Notes: generated by a model not told the origin, from the sequence alone. A stretch of DNA of 64,000 bases from Fimbriimonadaceae bacterium (GCA_019454105.1 CP075364.1:124001-188000); one strand, 5' to 3'; counted from the stretch's first letter, positions 33,500 through 42,756 are shown. Numbers and translations: made by a program.

Positions 33500-35011
33500 A
33501 TGGCGAAAGACCTCGGGATCACTTCTCGCTCGGAAAACTACTCCGAGTGGTACAACGAGTTGGTCAAGCGTGCCGACTTGGCCGAGAACTCCGTTGTCCG
33601 TGGCTGCATGGTGGTCAAACCAAATGGTTATGCCATTTGGGAGCTGATGCGCGACGCTTTGGACGGCATGTTCAAGGCTACGGGACACGTCAACGCCGCG
33701 TTCCCGATGCTGATCCCTAAGTCGTTCTTCGAGAAAGAGGCGGAGCACGTCGAAGGGTTCGCCAAAGAGTGCGCCATTGTCACCCACCATCGCCTGACGA
33801 CAGGGCCGGATGGGAAGGGCCTCGTCCCAGACCCGGATGCGGAACTTGAGGAGCCCTTGGTGATTCGGCCGACGAGCGAGACCATCATTTGGCACAGCTT
33901 CAAGAACTGGATCCAGAGCTGGCGCGACTTGCCGATTCTGATCAACCAATGGGCGAACGTGATGCGGTGGGAACTCCGGCCCCGCCTTTTCCTTCGCACC
34001 GCAGAGTTCTTCTGGCAAGAAGGGCACACGGCCCACGCGACGTATGACGAAGCTGAGGAAGAGGCCCTCAAGATTCTTGAGATCTACCGACGGTTCTCCG
34101 AAGAGTGGATGGCCGTCCCTGTCTTGACAGGAGTCAAAAGCGACGGGGAGAAGTTCGCCGGGGCCGACCACACTTACACGATCGAGGCGATGACGCAGGA
34201 CGGCCGGGCGATCCAAGCCGGGACTTCCCACCATCTGGGGCAGAACTTCGCGAAAGCCTTCGATGTCCGATATCAGTCGCCGGAAGGCAAGGAGGAACTC
34301 GTTTGGGCCACTTCATGGGGGGTCTCGACTCGCCTCATTGGAACCATGATCATGGTGCACAGCGATGATCGCGGGCTGGTTTGCCCGCCCCGGCTCGCAC
34401 CTCACCAAGTGGTTATTGTTCCTATCGCCAAAGGCGACGACCGCGACCGGGTCAACGCCGCAGCAGACCGAATGGCTGAGACGCTGAGGGAAACCTTGTG
34501 GAACGGTGCCCCGATCAGGGTCAAAGTCGACTATCGCGACAATCTGTCGCCAGGCTTCAAGTTCAACGATTGGGAGCTCAAAGGGGCTTGTGTCCGTATC
34601 GAACTCGGACCGAGAGACTTGGACGCGGAACAAGCTGTGGTCGCCCGACGAGACATGGGTGACAAGTCGCCGGTCGGTTTCTCCCTCTTGTCGGACGCGG
34701 TCACGTCGGCCCTGTCAGGGATGCACGACAATCTGTTCGAGCGCGCCTTGCGGTTCCGAGAGCAGAACACGAGGCGCGTTGACTCTTGGGAGGAGTTCAA
34801 AGAGGCCTTTGAAGGCGACGGCGGGGGCGGGTTCGTGCTGGCCCACTGGGACGGCACCCAAGAGACCGAAGACAGGATCAAAGCTGAGACCAAAGCCACG
34901 ATCCGGTGCATCTTGCGCACGCCGTTAGATCCTGCCGACGAGCAGCCCGGCCAGTGCGTCGTCAGTGGGAGGCCTAGTGCGCGCCGCGTGGTTTTCGCCA
35001 AAGCCTACTGA
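33500..35011 (+). CDS. proS: Prolyl-tRNA synthetase, archaeal/eukaryotic type
   Basis: Charges tRNA-Pro. The 503-residue class II enzyme lacks the large insertion domain of the common bacterial ProRS and has the signatures of the eukaryote/archaea-like form: motif 1 [13 protein letters not shown], the TSETIIW loop, motif 2 [24 protein letters not shown], and motif 3 around [10 protein letters not shown]. The C-terminus has the zinc-binding-like domain of this type, ending [10 protein letters not shown], although cysteines are few. Such ProRS occur in several bacterial phyla. Confidence 0.95.
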   Translation: MAKDLGITSRSENYSEWYNELVKRADLAENSVVRGCMVVKPNGYAIWELMRDALDGMFKATGHVNAAFPMLIPKSFFEKEAEHVEGFAKECAIVTHHRLTTGPDGKGLVPDPDAELEEPLVIRPTSETIIWHSFKNWIQSWRDLPILINQWANVMRWELRPRLFLRTAEFFWQEGHTAHATYDEAEEEALKILEIYRRFSEEWMAVPVLTGVKSDGEKFAGADHTYTIEAMTQDGRAIQAGTSHHLGQNFAKAFDVRYQSPEGKEELVWATSWGVSTRLIGTMIMVHSDDRGLVCPPRLAPHQVVIVPIAKGDDRDRVNAAADRMAETLRETLWNGAPIRVKVDYRDNLSPGFKFNDWELKGACVRIELGPRDLDAEQAVVARRDMGDKSPVGFSLLSDAVTSALSGMHDNLFERALRFREQNTRRVDSWEEFKEAFEGDGGGGFVLAHWDGTQETEDRIKAETKATIRCILRTPLDPADEQPGQCVVSGRPSARRVVFAKAY

Positions 35012-35024
35012 GCGCTCCCGGCAG

Positions 35025-35058
35025 TTATCCACGGAGCATGTGGAAACGCGGTGGAGAA
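35025..35058. other. Cluster of DnaA-box-like 9-mers
   Basis: Directly after proS lie TTATCCACG (35025-35033, plus, 8/9 to TTATCCACA), TGTGGAAAC (35039-35047, minus-strand box, 7/9) and GGTGGAGAA (35050-35058, minus-strand box, 7/9). The spacing is tight. It could be a DnaA binding site; no dnaA or dnaN gene is nearby. Confidence 0.35.
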
Positions 35059-35309
35059 AAGCGGGCGAAAGTTCTTGGATTTTCGGAGAACATGACGCAT
35101 AGTGATGGTGTCGAGAGGCTTGGCCCGAAAGCCAAAGGGAAACCGGAGGACGAGGGCCGACGCAAGCCACTCACGAAGTGACAGGTCGGAACGGCTGAGG
35201 CGCCAAGGGAGTCCTGCGGGGCTCAGGCGGCCCGAGGGTCGGGAAGGCCCTCACAATCTGGACGACTTTGACCATGCGCCCACAAGGCTTGGGGCACTAC
35301 GGTCAGGCT

Positions 35310-35336
35310 CTCGGAGACGCAAGCCCGTTCTCCGAG
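35310..35336. repeat. Inverted repeat in the proS-BMP gap
   Basis: CTCGGAGA and TCTCCGAG, a perfect 8-bp stem with an 11-base loop, within the possible pseudogene. Confidence 0.45.
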
Positions 35337-35485
35337 GCGCCCGTCCAGTCGGCCTGAGCGCCACCAAGGCGTCGGTCTGACGACCGGGGTTCGGGGTGCT
35401 CGGGCCAAACCCTTCTCTGGGCCAGGCGCACCGAGGTGCGTAGGCCACAGCGAACGTAGAGGTTCAGGTCGGACTCGAAGGTAGC

Positions 35486-35500
35486 CCTCACTCCGTGAGG
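35486..35500. repeat. Inverted repeat in the proS-BMP gap
   Basis: CCTCAC-tcc-GTGAGG, a perfect 6-bp stem with a 3-base loop. Confidence 0.4.
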
Positions 35501-35532
35501 ATTCGGGTCAGGGCATGGGCACAGCAGAGGGC

Positions 35533-35567
35533 AGCGGCACGCCGGGCAATCACCACGGGGTGCCGCT
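35533..35567 (-). terminator. Hairpin after the BMP lipoprotein gene, possible terminator
   Basis: AGCGGCAC and GTGCCGCT, a perfect 8-bp stem with a 19-base loop, 18 bases beyond the stop of the minus-strand gene ending at 35586. There is no T-run, so intrinsic termination is doubtful. Confidence 0.4.
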
Positions 35568-35585
35568 CTCTGTTCTCTGCGCCGC

Positions 35586-36644
35586 TCATTTTTGCGCGCC
35601 GGACAGGAACTCGCCGTACGCTTTTTCTGTGGTCGGAGGCTTGATCTCGCCGGACTCCAGCTTGGCTTTGACCTGTTCGAGCTTAGCGACGTTCTCGTCG
35701 CCGATCTTCTCCTTCGTGTTTCGAAAGTCGGTCGTTCCGACGCCGTCAGCTTTGAGGTCGTAAATGACCGCTCCGGGTGTCCATTTGTTCTCGCTGAAGT
35801 CCTTCAGGGTCAGGTAGACGCCTTCGTCCACCCGCTTGATCATGCTCGTCAAAACGTGACCAGGGGCGATGTCGTCTTGGTCGCTGTCCACGCCGATGGC
35901 GAAAAGCCCCTTCTCCTTGGCAGCGGCGATCACACCGAGGCCGGCTCGCCCTGCTGCGTGGTAAACAATGTCGGCGCCTTCCCCAAAAAGCACGTTGGCG
36001 GCGACCTTGGCCGTGTCTTGGTTGTCCCAACTTCCAGTGTACTTGGCAGGAAGGATCGTGACGGCCGGGTTCGCGGTCTTCGCCCCGGCCATGTAACCGT
36101 ATTGGAACTTGTGGATCAGGGGAAGCTCCTGGCCACCGACGAAGCCGATCTTTCCGGTCTTGGTGACAAGCCCGGCCAGATAGCCGACGAGGAAGCTGCC
36201 TTCCTCCTCCTTGAATTGGATCGTTCGAACGTTGGGGGAGCCCTCGATCGGTTCGCCATCGATGCTCACGAACTTCACGTCCGGATACTGCGGAGCGACT
36301 TGTTGGAGCGCTGGCCGCATGTTGATGCCGACCGCGACCACGACCTTGCACCCTTGGTCTGCCAGGGCCGAAAGGTTGGAAGGATAGTCGCTTTCGGCTT
36401 TGCTCTCGACCTTGAGCACCTTGAAACCGAACTCTTGCTCCGCTCGCTGCATCCCACGCCAGGCGCTGTCGTTGAACGACTTGTCGCCAAGGCCCCCAGT
36501 GTCGAAGACGATCCCGATCTGGGTCTGTTGTTGGGTCTTGGCCGAGCCGTTTACGGCCGCTCCGCCGCCCGATTCGGCTTGAGGGGAGCAGCCGACCAGC
36601 GCGGCCATGACCGCTACGACGACGAAGAGAAGGGTGTGTCTCAT
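35586..36644 (-). CDS. BMP-family substrate-binding lipoprotein (PnrA/TmpC-like)
   Basis: The 352-residue protein has a lipoprotein signal ending in ALVGC (Cys19) and the BMP fold: IGIVFDTGGLGDKSFNDSAW, DQGCKVVVAVG, VKFVSIDGEP, GSFLVGYLAGLVTKTGKIGFVGG, and VDSDQDDIAPGHVLTSM. Family members bind nucleosides or simple ligands for ABC transporters. No permease or ATPase gene is adjacent, so its transporter must be elsewhere or it acts as a sensor. GAGG lies 11 bases before the ATG. It diverges from the hypothetical gene at 36722 across an elaborate inverted repeat. Confidence 0.92.
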   Translation of the reverse strand: MRHTLLFVVVAVMAALVGCSPQAESGGGAAVNGSAKTQQQTQIGIVFDTGGLGDKSFNDSAWRGMQRAEQEFGFKVLKVESKAESDYPSNLSALADQGCKVVVAVGINMRPALQQVAPQYPDVKFVSIDGEPIEGSPNVRTIQFKEEEGSFLVGYLAGLVTKTGKIGFVGGQELPLIHKFQYGYMAGAKTANPAVTILPAKYTGSWDNQDTAKVAANVLFGEGADIVYHAAGRAGLGVIAAAKEKGLFAIGVDSDQDDIAPGHVLTSMIKRVDEGVYLTLKDFSENKWTPGAVIYDLKADGVGTTDFRNTKEKIGDENVAKLEQVKAKLESGEIKPPTTEKAYGEFLSGAQK

Positions 36645-36662
36645 CCTTGATCCGACCTCAAA

Positions 36663-36718
36663 GGTACAATGAGCGATTATGACCCCACTTCTCTCCTGGG
36701 GGTCATGAGGCCCGTACC
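36663..36718. promoter_or_regulatory. Nested inverted repeats between divergent genes
   Basis: Outer arms GGTAC (36663-36667) and GTACC (36714-36718) enclose inner arms ATGACCCC (36679-36686) and GGGGTCAT (36699-36706), all perfect. The structure fills most of the 77-base gap between the BMP gene and the TTG start at 36722. TACAAT at 36665 could be a -10 for the plus strand. An operator or a 5' hairpin are both possible. Confidence 0.5.
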
Positions 36719-36721
36719 ACT

Positions 36722-37279
36722 TTGATCACCATCAACCTTACCAAGCCTGAACTCACGTTCGACGCTATCAGAAAGAGCTACAAGGATCTCAAGCCGACCG
36801 ACGTCGCCTTGATCGCAACCGCCCTGATCGAGTCGGGCCGGTTCGCCGTCGCCAAGCACGATGGCCAGGAGTACGCTTGGAACTCAGACGATTACGAAGG
36901 GATGACCCGATCGTTGTTCGCTGAAGTGGCTCAAGTCCAAGAAGCGACCGACGTCGAAAAGAAGAAGACGGCCAAGACCGAGGAACCCGAGGCGGTGACC
37001 CTGAGCGTCCATCTCAAGCCGAGCCTCCCAGCCGGCGAGGCGGTGCTCGGCGACCGAGAAGACTTGAAGACTCTGCTCTCCGACATTCTGGAAGAGGGAG
37101 TCGAGTTCCTCTTCTCGCCGACCGACATCGGATGGCATTGGACTCTTGAGCGGGTCAACTGGGCGACCCTCTCTGGAGGCGACCTGAAGCGGCGCGTCAA
37201 GTTCAAACCCGTCTTCGAGGAAGGGGCCGTGGCTGTCGAACTTGGTCCGGGCGGGAAGCGAAAAGCGACTAAGAAGTAA
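36722..37279 (+). CDS. Hypothetical protein
   Basis: The 185-residue soluble protein starts at TTG 36722. Its N-terminal part (about 1-75) is mixed alpha/beta ([25 protein letters not shown]); a Lys/Glu-rich linker follows, then a second domain (about 95-170) containing [27 protein letters not shown] and a lysine-rich tail. I do not recognise the family. The gene is preceded by a nested inverted repeat and converges on tkt with an 11-base overlap. Codon use looks like its neighbours. Confidence 0.6.
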   Translation: MITINLTKPELTFDAIRKSYKDLKPTDVALIATALIESGRFAVAKHDGQEYAWNSDDYEGMTRSLFAEVAQVQEATDVEKKKTAKTEEPEAVTLSVHLKPSLPAGEAVLGDREDLKTLLSDILEEGVEFLFSPTDIGWHWTLERVNWATLSGGDLKRRVKFKPVFEEGAVAVELGPGGKRKATKK

Positions 37280-39266
37280 CGGCGACCTCTACGAGACTGC
37301 GGGCCTCGTTCACGATGGCCTGGACCGTGAGTCCTAGGTTCTCGTAGACCACCCCGCCTGGGGCCGATTCTCCGAAACGATCCAGTCCGATCGGGGCATT
37401 GGCGTACCTGTACCACCCCAGGGTTGCTCCCGCCTCGACCGAAACAGTCGGCACCCCTGGCGGAAGCACAGAGGCCCGGTATTCAGCGGACTGCTTCTCA
37501 AAAAGGAACCAAGAGGGCATGGAGACGACGCGAGTCGGTATGTCCTCTCTGTCCAGCATCTCGCCAGCTTCGACAGCCAGAGCGACCTCGCTCCCTGTGG
37601 CAACAATGACGAGCAAGGGATGGCCGCCGGAAGCCTCCCTCAAGACATAGGCCCCCTTCTCGGCCGGGTGCGAGCGCACCATCGCCGGTGTCAGAAGCGG
37701 GACAGTCTGTCGGGTCAGGACGATGACGCTGGGCGCTGTGGTCGCCTCTAAGGCCACTTTCCAGCAAGCCGCCGTCTCGTGACCGTCGGCTGGGCGCATC
37801 ACGTTCAGATTTGGAATCGCCCGCAGGCTCATGAGTTGCTCGACCGGCTGGTGGGTGGGGCCGTCCTCGCCAAGTTGGACCGAATCATGGGAGAAGACGA
37901 AGATGGAAGGGCAATGCATCAGGGCCGCGAGCCGGATCGCGGGGCGGCAATAATCGCTGAAGATCAAGAAGGTTCCGCCAGACGCTTTGACGCCACCGTG
38001 CAGGGTCATGCCGTTGACGGCGGCGGCCATGGCGTGCTCACGGACCCCGAAGGCGATGTTCCTCCCTAAAGGCTTGGTCCGGGACATCACCGGCTCGCCC
38101 TCAATCGTCGTTTTGACGCTCTCGGCCAGGTCGGCGCACCCGGAGAAGAAGGTCGGTAGAAATGGAGCAACTCCATTGATGACCTTTTGGCTTTGAGCCC
38201 TGGTGGCTTCTGGCTTGTCGAAGCTAGGCAAGCCTTGGAGCCACTCGCGACCGAAGTCGCCAACCATCAGGCGCCGGAGTTCGGCCTCGAGTTCAGGATG
38301 GTCCGTGCGATAGCTTGCGAGGCGTTCTTCCCATTCCTTCTGGGCGGCCTCGCCTGTCTGTACGGCCCGAAGGTAAAAGTCGCGGACTTCGTCCGGCACC
38401 CAAAAGCTTTCTTCGGGGGGCAGTCCCAGGGCTTCTTTGGCCAGGGCGACCTCGTCCGGGCCGAGCGGGGCGCCGTGAGAGGACGAGCGTCCTTGCTTGT
38501 TCGGGCTACCGTACCCGATCACCGTTCGGCAAACGACAAGGCTTGGACGGTCAAGGTCTCGCCGGGCCTCGGTGATCCAACGGTCGACGGCGTCCGGATC
38601 CAGCCCGTCGCACTTCCAGACCCCCCAGCCCATTGCCTGGAACCTGGCTTCCACATCTTCTGTGAAGGCGAGCTCGGTCGACCCGTCGATCGTGATCTTG
38701 TTGTCGTCGTAGAGGACGACGAGCTTTCCAAGACCCTGGTGTCCGGCGAGCGAGCAGGCCTCTTGCGAGATTCCTTCCATGAGGTCGCCGTCCGAAGCGA
38801 CGACATAGGTGAAGTGGTCGATCACGTTGTGACCCGGACGGTTGAACCGGGCCGCCAAAGCCCGTTCGGCCATGGCCATCCCTACGGCGGTTGCGATTCC
38901 TTGGCCGAGGGGCCCAGTCGCCATTTCGACCCCAGGAGTCAGTCCGCGCTCTGGGTGTCCCGGTGTTCGGCTGCCCCATTGTCGGAACGACTTGAGATCG
39001 TCGAGCGTCAGATCGTAACCGGTCAGATGCAACAGAGCATAAAGGAGCATCGACCCATGGCCAGCGGAAAGCACGAAGCGGTCGCGGTCGAACCAAGCTG
39101 GGTTCTTCGGATTGTGGCGGAGGTGACGGGTCCAGAGCGCATGAGCCATCGGAGCCGCTCCCATCGGCATGCCCGGATGCCCAGAGTTCGCTTTCTGAAC
39201 CGCGTCCATCGCGAGCCCACGCACAACATTGATACAGAGCGACTCAATGGGTTGGGTGGGAGGCAT
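37269..39266 (-). CDS. tkt: Transketolase
   Basis: Thiamine diphosphate enzyme of the pentose phosphate pathway. The 665-residue protein has [16 protein letters not shown], the TPP motif [34 protein letters not shown] split over about residues 150-190, the catalytic-base region [14 protein letters not shown], and [20 protein letters not shown]. Length is typical. Some substitutions occur in the C-terminal domain, but all main motifs are intact. It works in the same pathway as rpe (4594-5241). Its 3' end overlaps the hypothetical gene by 11 bases. Confidence 0.95.
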   Translation of the reverse strand: MPPTQPIESLCINVVRGLAMDAVQKANSGHPGMPMGAAPMAHALWTRHLRHNPKNPAWFDRDRFVLSAGHGSMLLYALLHLTGYDLTLDDLKSFRQWGSRTPGHPERGLTPGVEMATGPLGQGIATAVGMAMAERALAARFNRPGHNVIDHFTYVVASDGDLMEGISQEACSLAGHQGLGKLVVLYDDNKITIDGSTELAFTEDVEARFQAMGWGVWKCDGLDPDAVDRWITEARRDLDRPSLVVCRTVIGYGSPNKQGRSSSHGAPLGPDEVALAKEALGLPPEESFWVPDEVRDFYLRAVQTGEAAQKEWEERLASYRTDHPELEAELRRLMVGDFGREWLQGLPSFDKPEATRAQSQKVINGVAPFLPTFFSGCADLAESVKTTIEGEPVMSRTKPLGRNIAFGVREHAMAAAVNGMTLHGGVKASGGTFLIFSDYCRPAIRLAALMHCPSIFVFSHDSVQLGEDGPTHQPVEQLMSLRAIPNLNVMRPADGHETAACWKVALEATTAPSVIVLTRQTVPLLTPAMVRSHPAEKGAYVLREASGGHPLLVIVATGSEVALAVEAGEMLDREDIPTRVVSMPSWFLFEKQSAEYRASVLPPGVPTVSVEAGATLGWYRYANAPIGLDRFGESAPGGVVYENLGLTVQAIVNEARSLVEVAVTS

Positions 39267-39328
39267 TTGGGGAATTTACCAGGGGTTGGAAAGTCGCCCG
39301 GGAGGAGCCCTGTCCTAGGCAGATTCGG

Positions 39329-39334
39329 TAGGCT
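39329..39334 (+). promoter_or_regulatory. Putative -10 element of the secreted unknown protein gene
   Basis: TAGGCT ends 6 bases before the ATG at 39341. The 15 bases before the ATG (CGGTAGGCTCGCGAC) match those at 57652-57666 in 14 positions. Confidence 0.5.
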
Positions 39335-39340
39335 CGCGAC

Positions 39341-41671
39341 ATGACGAGCCTGTTGCTCGGACTCCTGGCCTTTGGGCCGACGGCATGGTCTGTCAACGCA
39401 AACAGGAGCTTGATTTGGGACGGTGACCCGTACATGCCTCTCGGAGCTCGGGTCGAAGGGCGCCCAGAGACGATCAAACAAGCTCGGGACGAGGGCGTCA
39501 CCGACTTCATGATCGAGCTCCCTCCAGACGGGCAAGGATGGACGGCGGCGATCGACGCTGCGAGAGGGGTTCGCTATTGTGTCGCTTTGACCGGCGACCC
39601 GCCGACGGACGATGTCGTTGCCGTCGCCCCGGAGTCTTACCGTGTTCCTGGGATCACGAAGAGACGAACGGTGCAGCTTGAACTTCCTGGCGTCAAAGAG
39701 GCCCTGGTCGTGTTCGCCTCGCAACGGGACGCCAAGGTGCGATGGAGCCAGAGTGTGGTCGTGTCCGACGGCACAGCGAGCGTCGACACGCGTGAGGACC
39801 AGCCCATGGAGCATGTTCTCTTGTGCTATCCGACGCTCCGTGATCGCCGATATCCCGACTTCTTTTCGTCGTTCGACGCCTGGCGAGACGCGCTCGTCCT
39901 AGCTGTCCAAGACCATGACTTCGGTTCAGGCCTGCGGGGTTTCGTGGACCTCTTCGGGCCGAGCTGGGCCGTGCCCAAACGCGACATGTTCTTTGTGCCT
40001 CGCTCCGTGGCGTTCCAGTCGGAGCTGGCTTTGGCCCTTTCGCAGAGCTACGGACAGGTGGCGACGGCTGCCAGAGCCTGGGGGCTCGGCACGAACGACC
40101 TCACGACTTTCGAAGACATGGCGAGACTGGTGCCGCTATGGTCGGAATCAAGGGGGGTCGGGCAATGCTGGGATCCGTCGACGGGCAAGTTGTACTCGGT
40201 CGACAACCAAAGGTCGAGCGCTTGGCGGGACATCCGAGGGTTGGTGAGGACCGCGGCTGCCCGGCGTGTCTCCAGGTTGACGGCATCGATCGAGAAAGCC
40301 ACAGGCGTTCCCGTCATGGCCTCCGCGGACTCGGTGCCCGATCCGACCGAGGGATTGGCCCTCAGCTTTCCGGTCTTGACGGCCCAGACCTCGGCACGAA
40401 CCATCCCAGAAGCGATCGACGCGGTCGCGCTGGCAGCGGGGCAGACGCTGCGCCAGGCGTCTCCCAGCGTTCTCTGGGTGGACTCACTATCCTGGGAGCC
40501 AGGAGGAGTCTCTCTCGAGGATCTGATCGCCGAACTTGAGTCGATCGGGTGCCGCGGGTTTTTCGTCCGAACGGAGAACTACCGAGAAGTGGCCCGGCTG
40601 TCTCAAGCCCGGGCTCAAGACCAGTCTGCGGCAGAGTGGGGCGTCAGCGCGATGTACTATCCGCTGGAAGCTCGCAACCCGACTGCGCCCGTTCGGCACC
40701 CTGGCGGCGTCTGGTGGCTTCCGGCTCCGGTTCCTGGAGCGAGGCATCAGTTCGGCCAGGGCATTGACGGGGTGACGTTCGGGACCGGCGATAAGGCCGT
40801 CCACGCCTTGTGGGCCGACGAGGGCCCTCTGCCGGTTCGACTGAAGATCAAAGACCCGTCAAAAGTGGAAGTGACGTCGCTTGATGGCACATCGGTCTCT
40901 AGAAGGAACCGCCGCAACGAGATCGAAGTGCAACTCGGGCCGGTTCCAATCCTCTTCAAAGGCTCGTCCGAGGTGCCTGTGCCAATGGCGGCGATGCAAG
41001 AGGTCACGGCGATGCTGACGGTGCTCCTGGGCCAGACCGACACGAAGGTCGATCCTGCAGGGGGCGAGTTCTTTGCCTTTGGGGGCGCCGTCAAGGCTTT
41101 CGACGTTTCGCCAGGCCCGAGTTATGCACTGTTGAGGTCCATGCTACGGCGGCTGGCTCCGAAGGTCGCTCCTTATGTGTGGCTGTCGGCCGCTCGCTCT
41201 CCCAAGCACAATTTCAGCGAGACGGTCAGAGCGACCGGCTCGGCCTCTGAGGCCGTTCTGGCTCTTGAACCGGGCCTGCGGCCGGAAGCCGGGGTCTATT
41301 TTGCCGAGTATCCGGTGTCGCTCAGGTCGTCGGGCCAGCACGAGGTCTGGATAGCGGCGCGCATTTCCGAGGAGGTCAGGAGCTCGGTCTCGGCCGCCAT
41401 TGACGGAAGGCCATTGTCCATTCAGGGCCCCCCCGTGAGCCTTTATGGCGACGGGTTCGGTTGGTACCGACTCGGGGAGTTCACACCTGAAGGAGCCAAC
41501 CACAACCTTGTGGTGCGGTTGCCCGGGGACTTCCGGGGCCGACTCAGCCTTGACGTCGTGATGATCCATCCGGGACGATTTGTCCCCAACGGCCCCGAGC
41601 CACCTGTCGAGTTCATCAAGGCGTTGCCGATGCCCAAGCAACCCGGTCGCCAGGACAAGCCGCCAGGTTGA
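39341..41671 (+). CDS. Secreted protein of unknown function, possibly glycosidase-like
   Basis: The 776-residue protein has a short signal peptide (MTSLLLGLLAFGPTAWSVNA). The mature start, RSLIWDGDPYMPLGARVEG, recalls the opening of glycoside-hydrolase TIM-barrel proteins (a target strand followed by PYxPLG), and residues 390-420 (LIAELESIGCRGFFVRTENY) could be a barrel strand. The C-terminal 150 residues look beta-rich (VYFAEYPVSLRSSGQHEVWIA), like a carbohydrate-binding or jelly-roll module. No catalytic pair can be assigned. It is monocistronic and shares a promoter-like sequence with the Gfo/Idh/MocA gene at 57667. Confidence 0.6.
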   Translation: MTSLLLGLLAFGPTAWSVNANRSLIWDGDPYMPLGARVEGRPETIKQARDEGVTDFMIELPPDGQGWTAAIDAARGVRYCVALTGDPPTDDVVAVAPESYRVPGITKRRTVQLELPGVKEALVVFASQRDAKVRWSQSVVVSDGTASVDTREDQPMEHVLLCYPTLRDRRYPDFFSSFDAWRDALVLAVQDHDFGSGLRGFVDLFGPSWAVPKRDMFFVPRSVAFQSELALALSQSYGQVATAARAWGLGTNDLTTFEDMARLVPLWSESRGVGQCWDPSTGKLYSVDNQRSSAWRDIRGLVRTAAARRVSRLTASIEKATGVPVMASADSVPDPTEGLALSFPVLTAQTSARTIPEAIDAVALAAGQTLRQASPSVLWVDSLSWEPGGVSLEDLIAELESIGCRGFFVRTENYREVARLSQARAQDQSAAEWGVSAMYYPLEARNPTAPVRHPGGVWWLPAPVPGARHQFGQGIDGVTFGTGDKAVHALWADEGPLPVRLKIKDPSKVEVTSLDGTSVSRRNRRNEIEVQLGPVPILFKGSSEVPVPMAAMQEVTAMLTVLLGQTDTKVDPAGGEFFAFGGAVKAFDVSPGPSYALLRSMLRRLAPKVAPYVWLSAARSPKHNFSETVRATGSASEAVLALEPGLRPEAGVYFAEYPVSLRSSGQHEVWIAARISEEVRSSVSAAIDGRPLSIQGPPVSLYGDGFGWYRLGEFTPEGANHNLVVRLPGDFRGRLSLDVVMIHPGRFVPNGPEPPVEFIKALPMPKQPGRQDKPPG

Positions 41672-41686
41672 CCGTCGTTAAGCAGG

Positions 41687-41851
41687 TCAACGCGGCGGCT
41701 TGAGGCGTTCCGCCTCTTCAGGCGTATACATCTCATCTTGCTCCTTGGCCTTTTCAGCCTCGGTGAGCTTGGGATCGTTTGGGCCGGGCTCCAGAGAGCA
41801 ACCTCCGAGAAACGCCAGCAGGGCGATCACAACGATCAGTCGTTTGTCCAA
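41687..41851 (-). CDS. Small lipoprotein
   Basis: A 54-residue protein from TTG 41851 with a signal peptide and lipobox (LLAFLGGC, Cys18), then a short acidic, Lys-rich tail (LTEAEKAKEQDEMYTPEEAE) ending in KPPR. It overlaps the end of the pseudopilin gene by 16 bases, so the two are probably cotranslated. The frame is open further upstream (to 42091), but that part is antisense-like and lacks a signal peptide. Function unknown. Confidence 0.6.
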   Translation of the reverse strand: MDKRLIVVIALLAFLGGCSLEPGPNDPKLTEAEKAKEQDEMYTPEEAERLKPPR

Positions 41852-42666
41852 CCCCGGCCCCAGAAATCCCAAAGATCCTTCTCTGTCATCTTCGCGCACC
41901 ATTCGCGGTAGTTTCGGGCCTCGCTTTGGCTCGCGTCGGCAAACCGGCCCACGAACTTCTCTCGGCCGAACTTGGCGGCATGGCCGTCGGCGAACCCACC
42001 GACGAGTCGGGCGTTCGGATATTGCCGACGGGCGTCCCAGACGAGTTGCTTCCAGTCCCAACCGGCCGCGTACCTGTCGATGCGCGGCCATGCAGCCTCA
42101 TACGCATAAAACCTCATCCAAGCGAAAGGGAGGTCCGCATAGCGGATGGGAGTGACGGCGAGCCGTTTGGCCGGGTCGGCGAACGCGCCAATGATCTTCG
42201 AACCGCGCTCGACGTTGGGGGCGAGGGTCTCACAGCTCGAACCGCCAAGATTGACCGAATAGCCGTCGACATTGACGCTGAAGTGCGTGACCCAAGTCCA
42301 CGCGTACCAGTCGTTGTAAAAGGGGTCGAAGTAAAGGTCTCTGTTGTCGCCCTTGGGTTCGGGCAGAGTCGGATCGAAGAAGATCGACCGGTTCTTCACG
42401 TAGGGCAGGATGTCGGCCACCCATGTCGTGTTCTGAGTGTAGTCGACCCGTCCTTGGGGGGTGTCGCCATAGTGGTAGACAGCGGTGTCGTCGTAGTCTC
42501 CCGAGTAGATATGGAACCCGAGGGCCACCTGCTTCATTCCGCTGGTGGACGCGGTCACTTTGGCGCTGGTCTTGGCCTGGGCGAACACAGGGAAGAGGAT
42601 CGCCGCCAAGATCGCGATGATCGCGATAACGACAAGAAGCTCGATCAGGGTGAACGCCCGCCTCAT
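41836..42666 (-). CDS. Type IV pilin-like (prepilin) protein of DUF1559-like type
   Basis: The 276-residue protein begins MRRAFTLIELLVVIAIIAIL, a class III prepilin signal with cleavage after the Ala of RRA, before Phe5, continuing AAILFPVFAQAK. The rest is a globular domain with many aromatic residues, including GFHIYSGDYDD and VGGFADGHAAKFG, similar to the H-x-DG end of such proteins. Armatimonadota and planctomycetes encode many of these pseudopilins. It is probably processed by PilD-like peptidase; its role is unknown. It may use the secretin machinery, whose gene begins this window. Confidence 0.88.
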   Translation of the reverse strand: MRRAFTLIELLVVIAIIAILAAILFPVFAQAKTSAKVTASTSGMKQVALGFHIYSGDYDDTAVYHYGDTPQGRVDYTQNTTWVADILPYVKNRSIFFDPTLPEPKGDNRDLYFDPFYNDWYAWTWVTHFSVNVDGYSVNLGGSSCETLAPNVERGSKIIGAFADPAKRLAVTPIRYADLPFAWMRFYAYEAAWPRIDRYAAGWDWKQLVWDARRQYPNARLVGGFADGHAAKFGREKFVGRFADASQSEARNYREWCAKMTEKDLWDFWGRGWTND

Positions 42667-42744
42667 GATCTCAATCTTGACCGGCCTATGTTACGGCTTC
42701 GTTAAGCTTTGTGGCGGCTGGGCACGAAGGGTCTGGGTCGCGTG

Positions 42745-42750
42745 TAAACT
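42745..42750 (+). promoter_or_regulatory. Putative -10 element of rimB-rimK
   Basis: TAAACT in the context GTGTAAACT, identical to that before the prolyl oligopeptidase gene, ends 6 bases before the GTG start at 42757. Confidence 0.55.
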
Positions 42751-42756
42751 CACCAT

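Larger units (their letters stand above)
35303..35500 (-). pseudogene. Possible decayed THUMP-domain RNA methyltransferase fragment
   Basis: The stretch 35012-35585 has no intact gene. On the minus strand one frame reads HGVRATFESDLNLYVRCGLR, then TSVRLAQ, and about 25 residues on GGAQADW before a stop. This resembles the THUMP region of RlmL/YpsC-type 23S rRNA methyltransferases (GVxFeGDL, LRTASRV, then ArAIDW at similar spacing). No methyltransferase domain follows and there is no good start, so it would be a truncated remnant. The similarity is by eye and could be chance. Three inverted repeats also lie in this interval. Confidence 0.3.

Noticed and set aside
35102-35380. Plus-strand open frame of 92 codons in the long gap after proS
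   Set aside because: Composition is Arg/Ser/Gly-rich and domain-free; it is antisense to the possible THUMP remnant.
35012-35585. RNase P RNA, tmRNA or SRP RNA in the long gap
   Set aside because: I looked for the RNase P core (GAGGAAAGTC), tmRNA ends (GGTTCGAxTCC with CCA) and the SRP GGAAG-GCAG loop on both strands and found none.
41852-42091. Upstream extension of the small lipoprotein frame
   Set aside because: This part is the out-of-frame shadow of the pseudopilin gene and would bury the signal peptide inside the protein.
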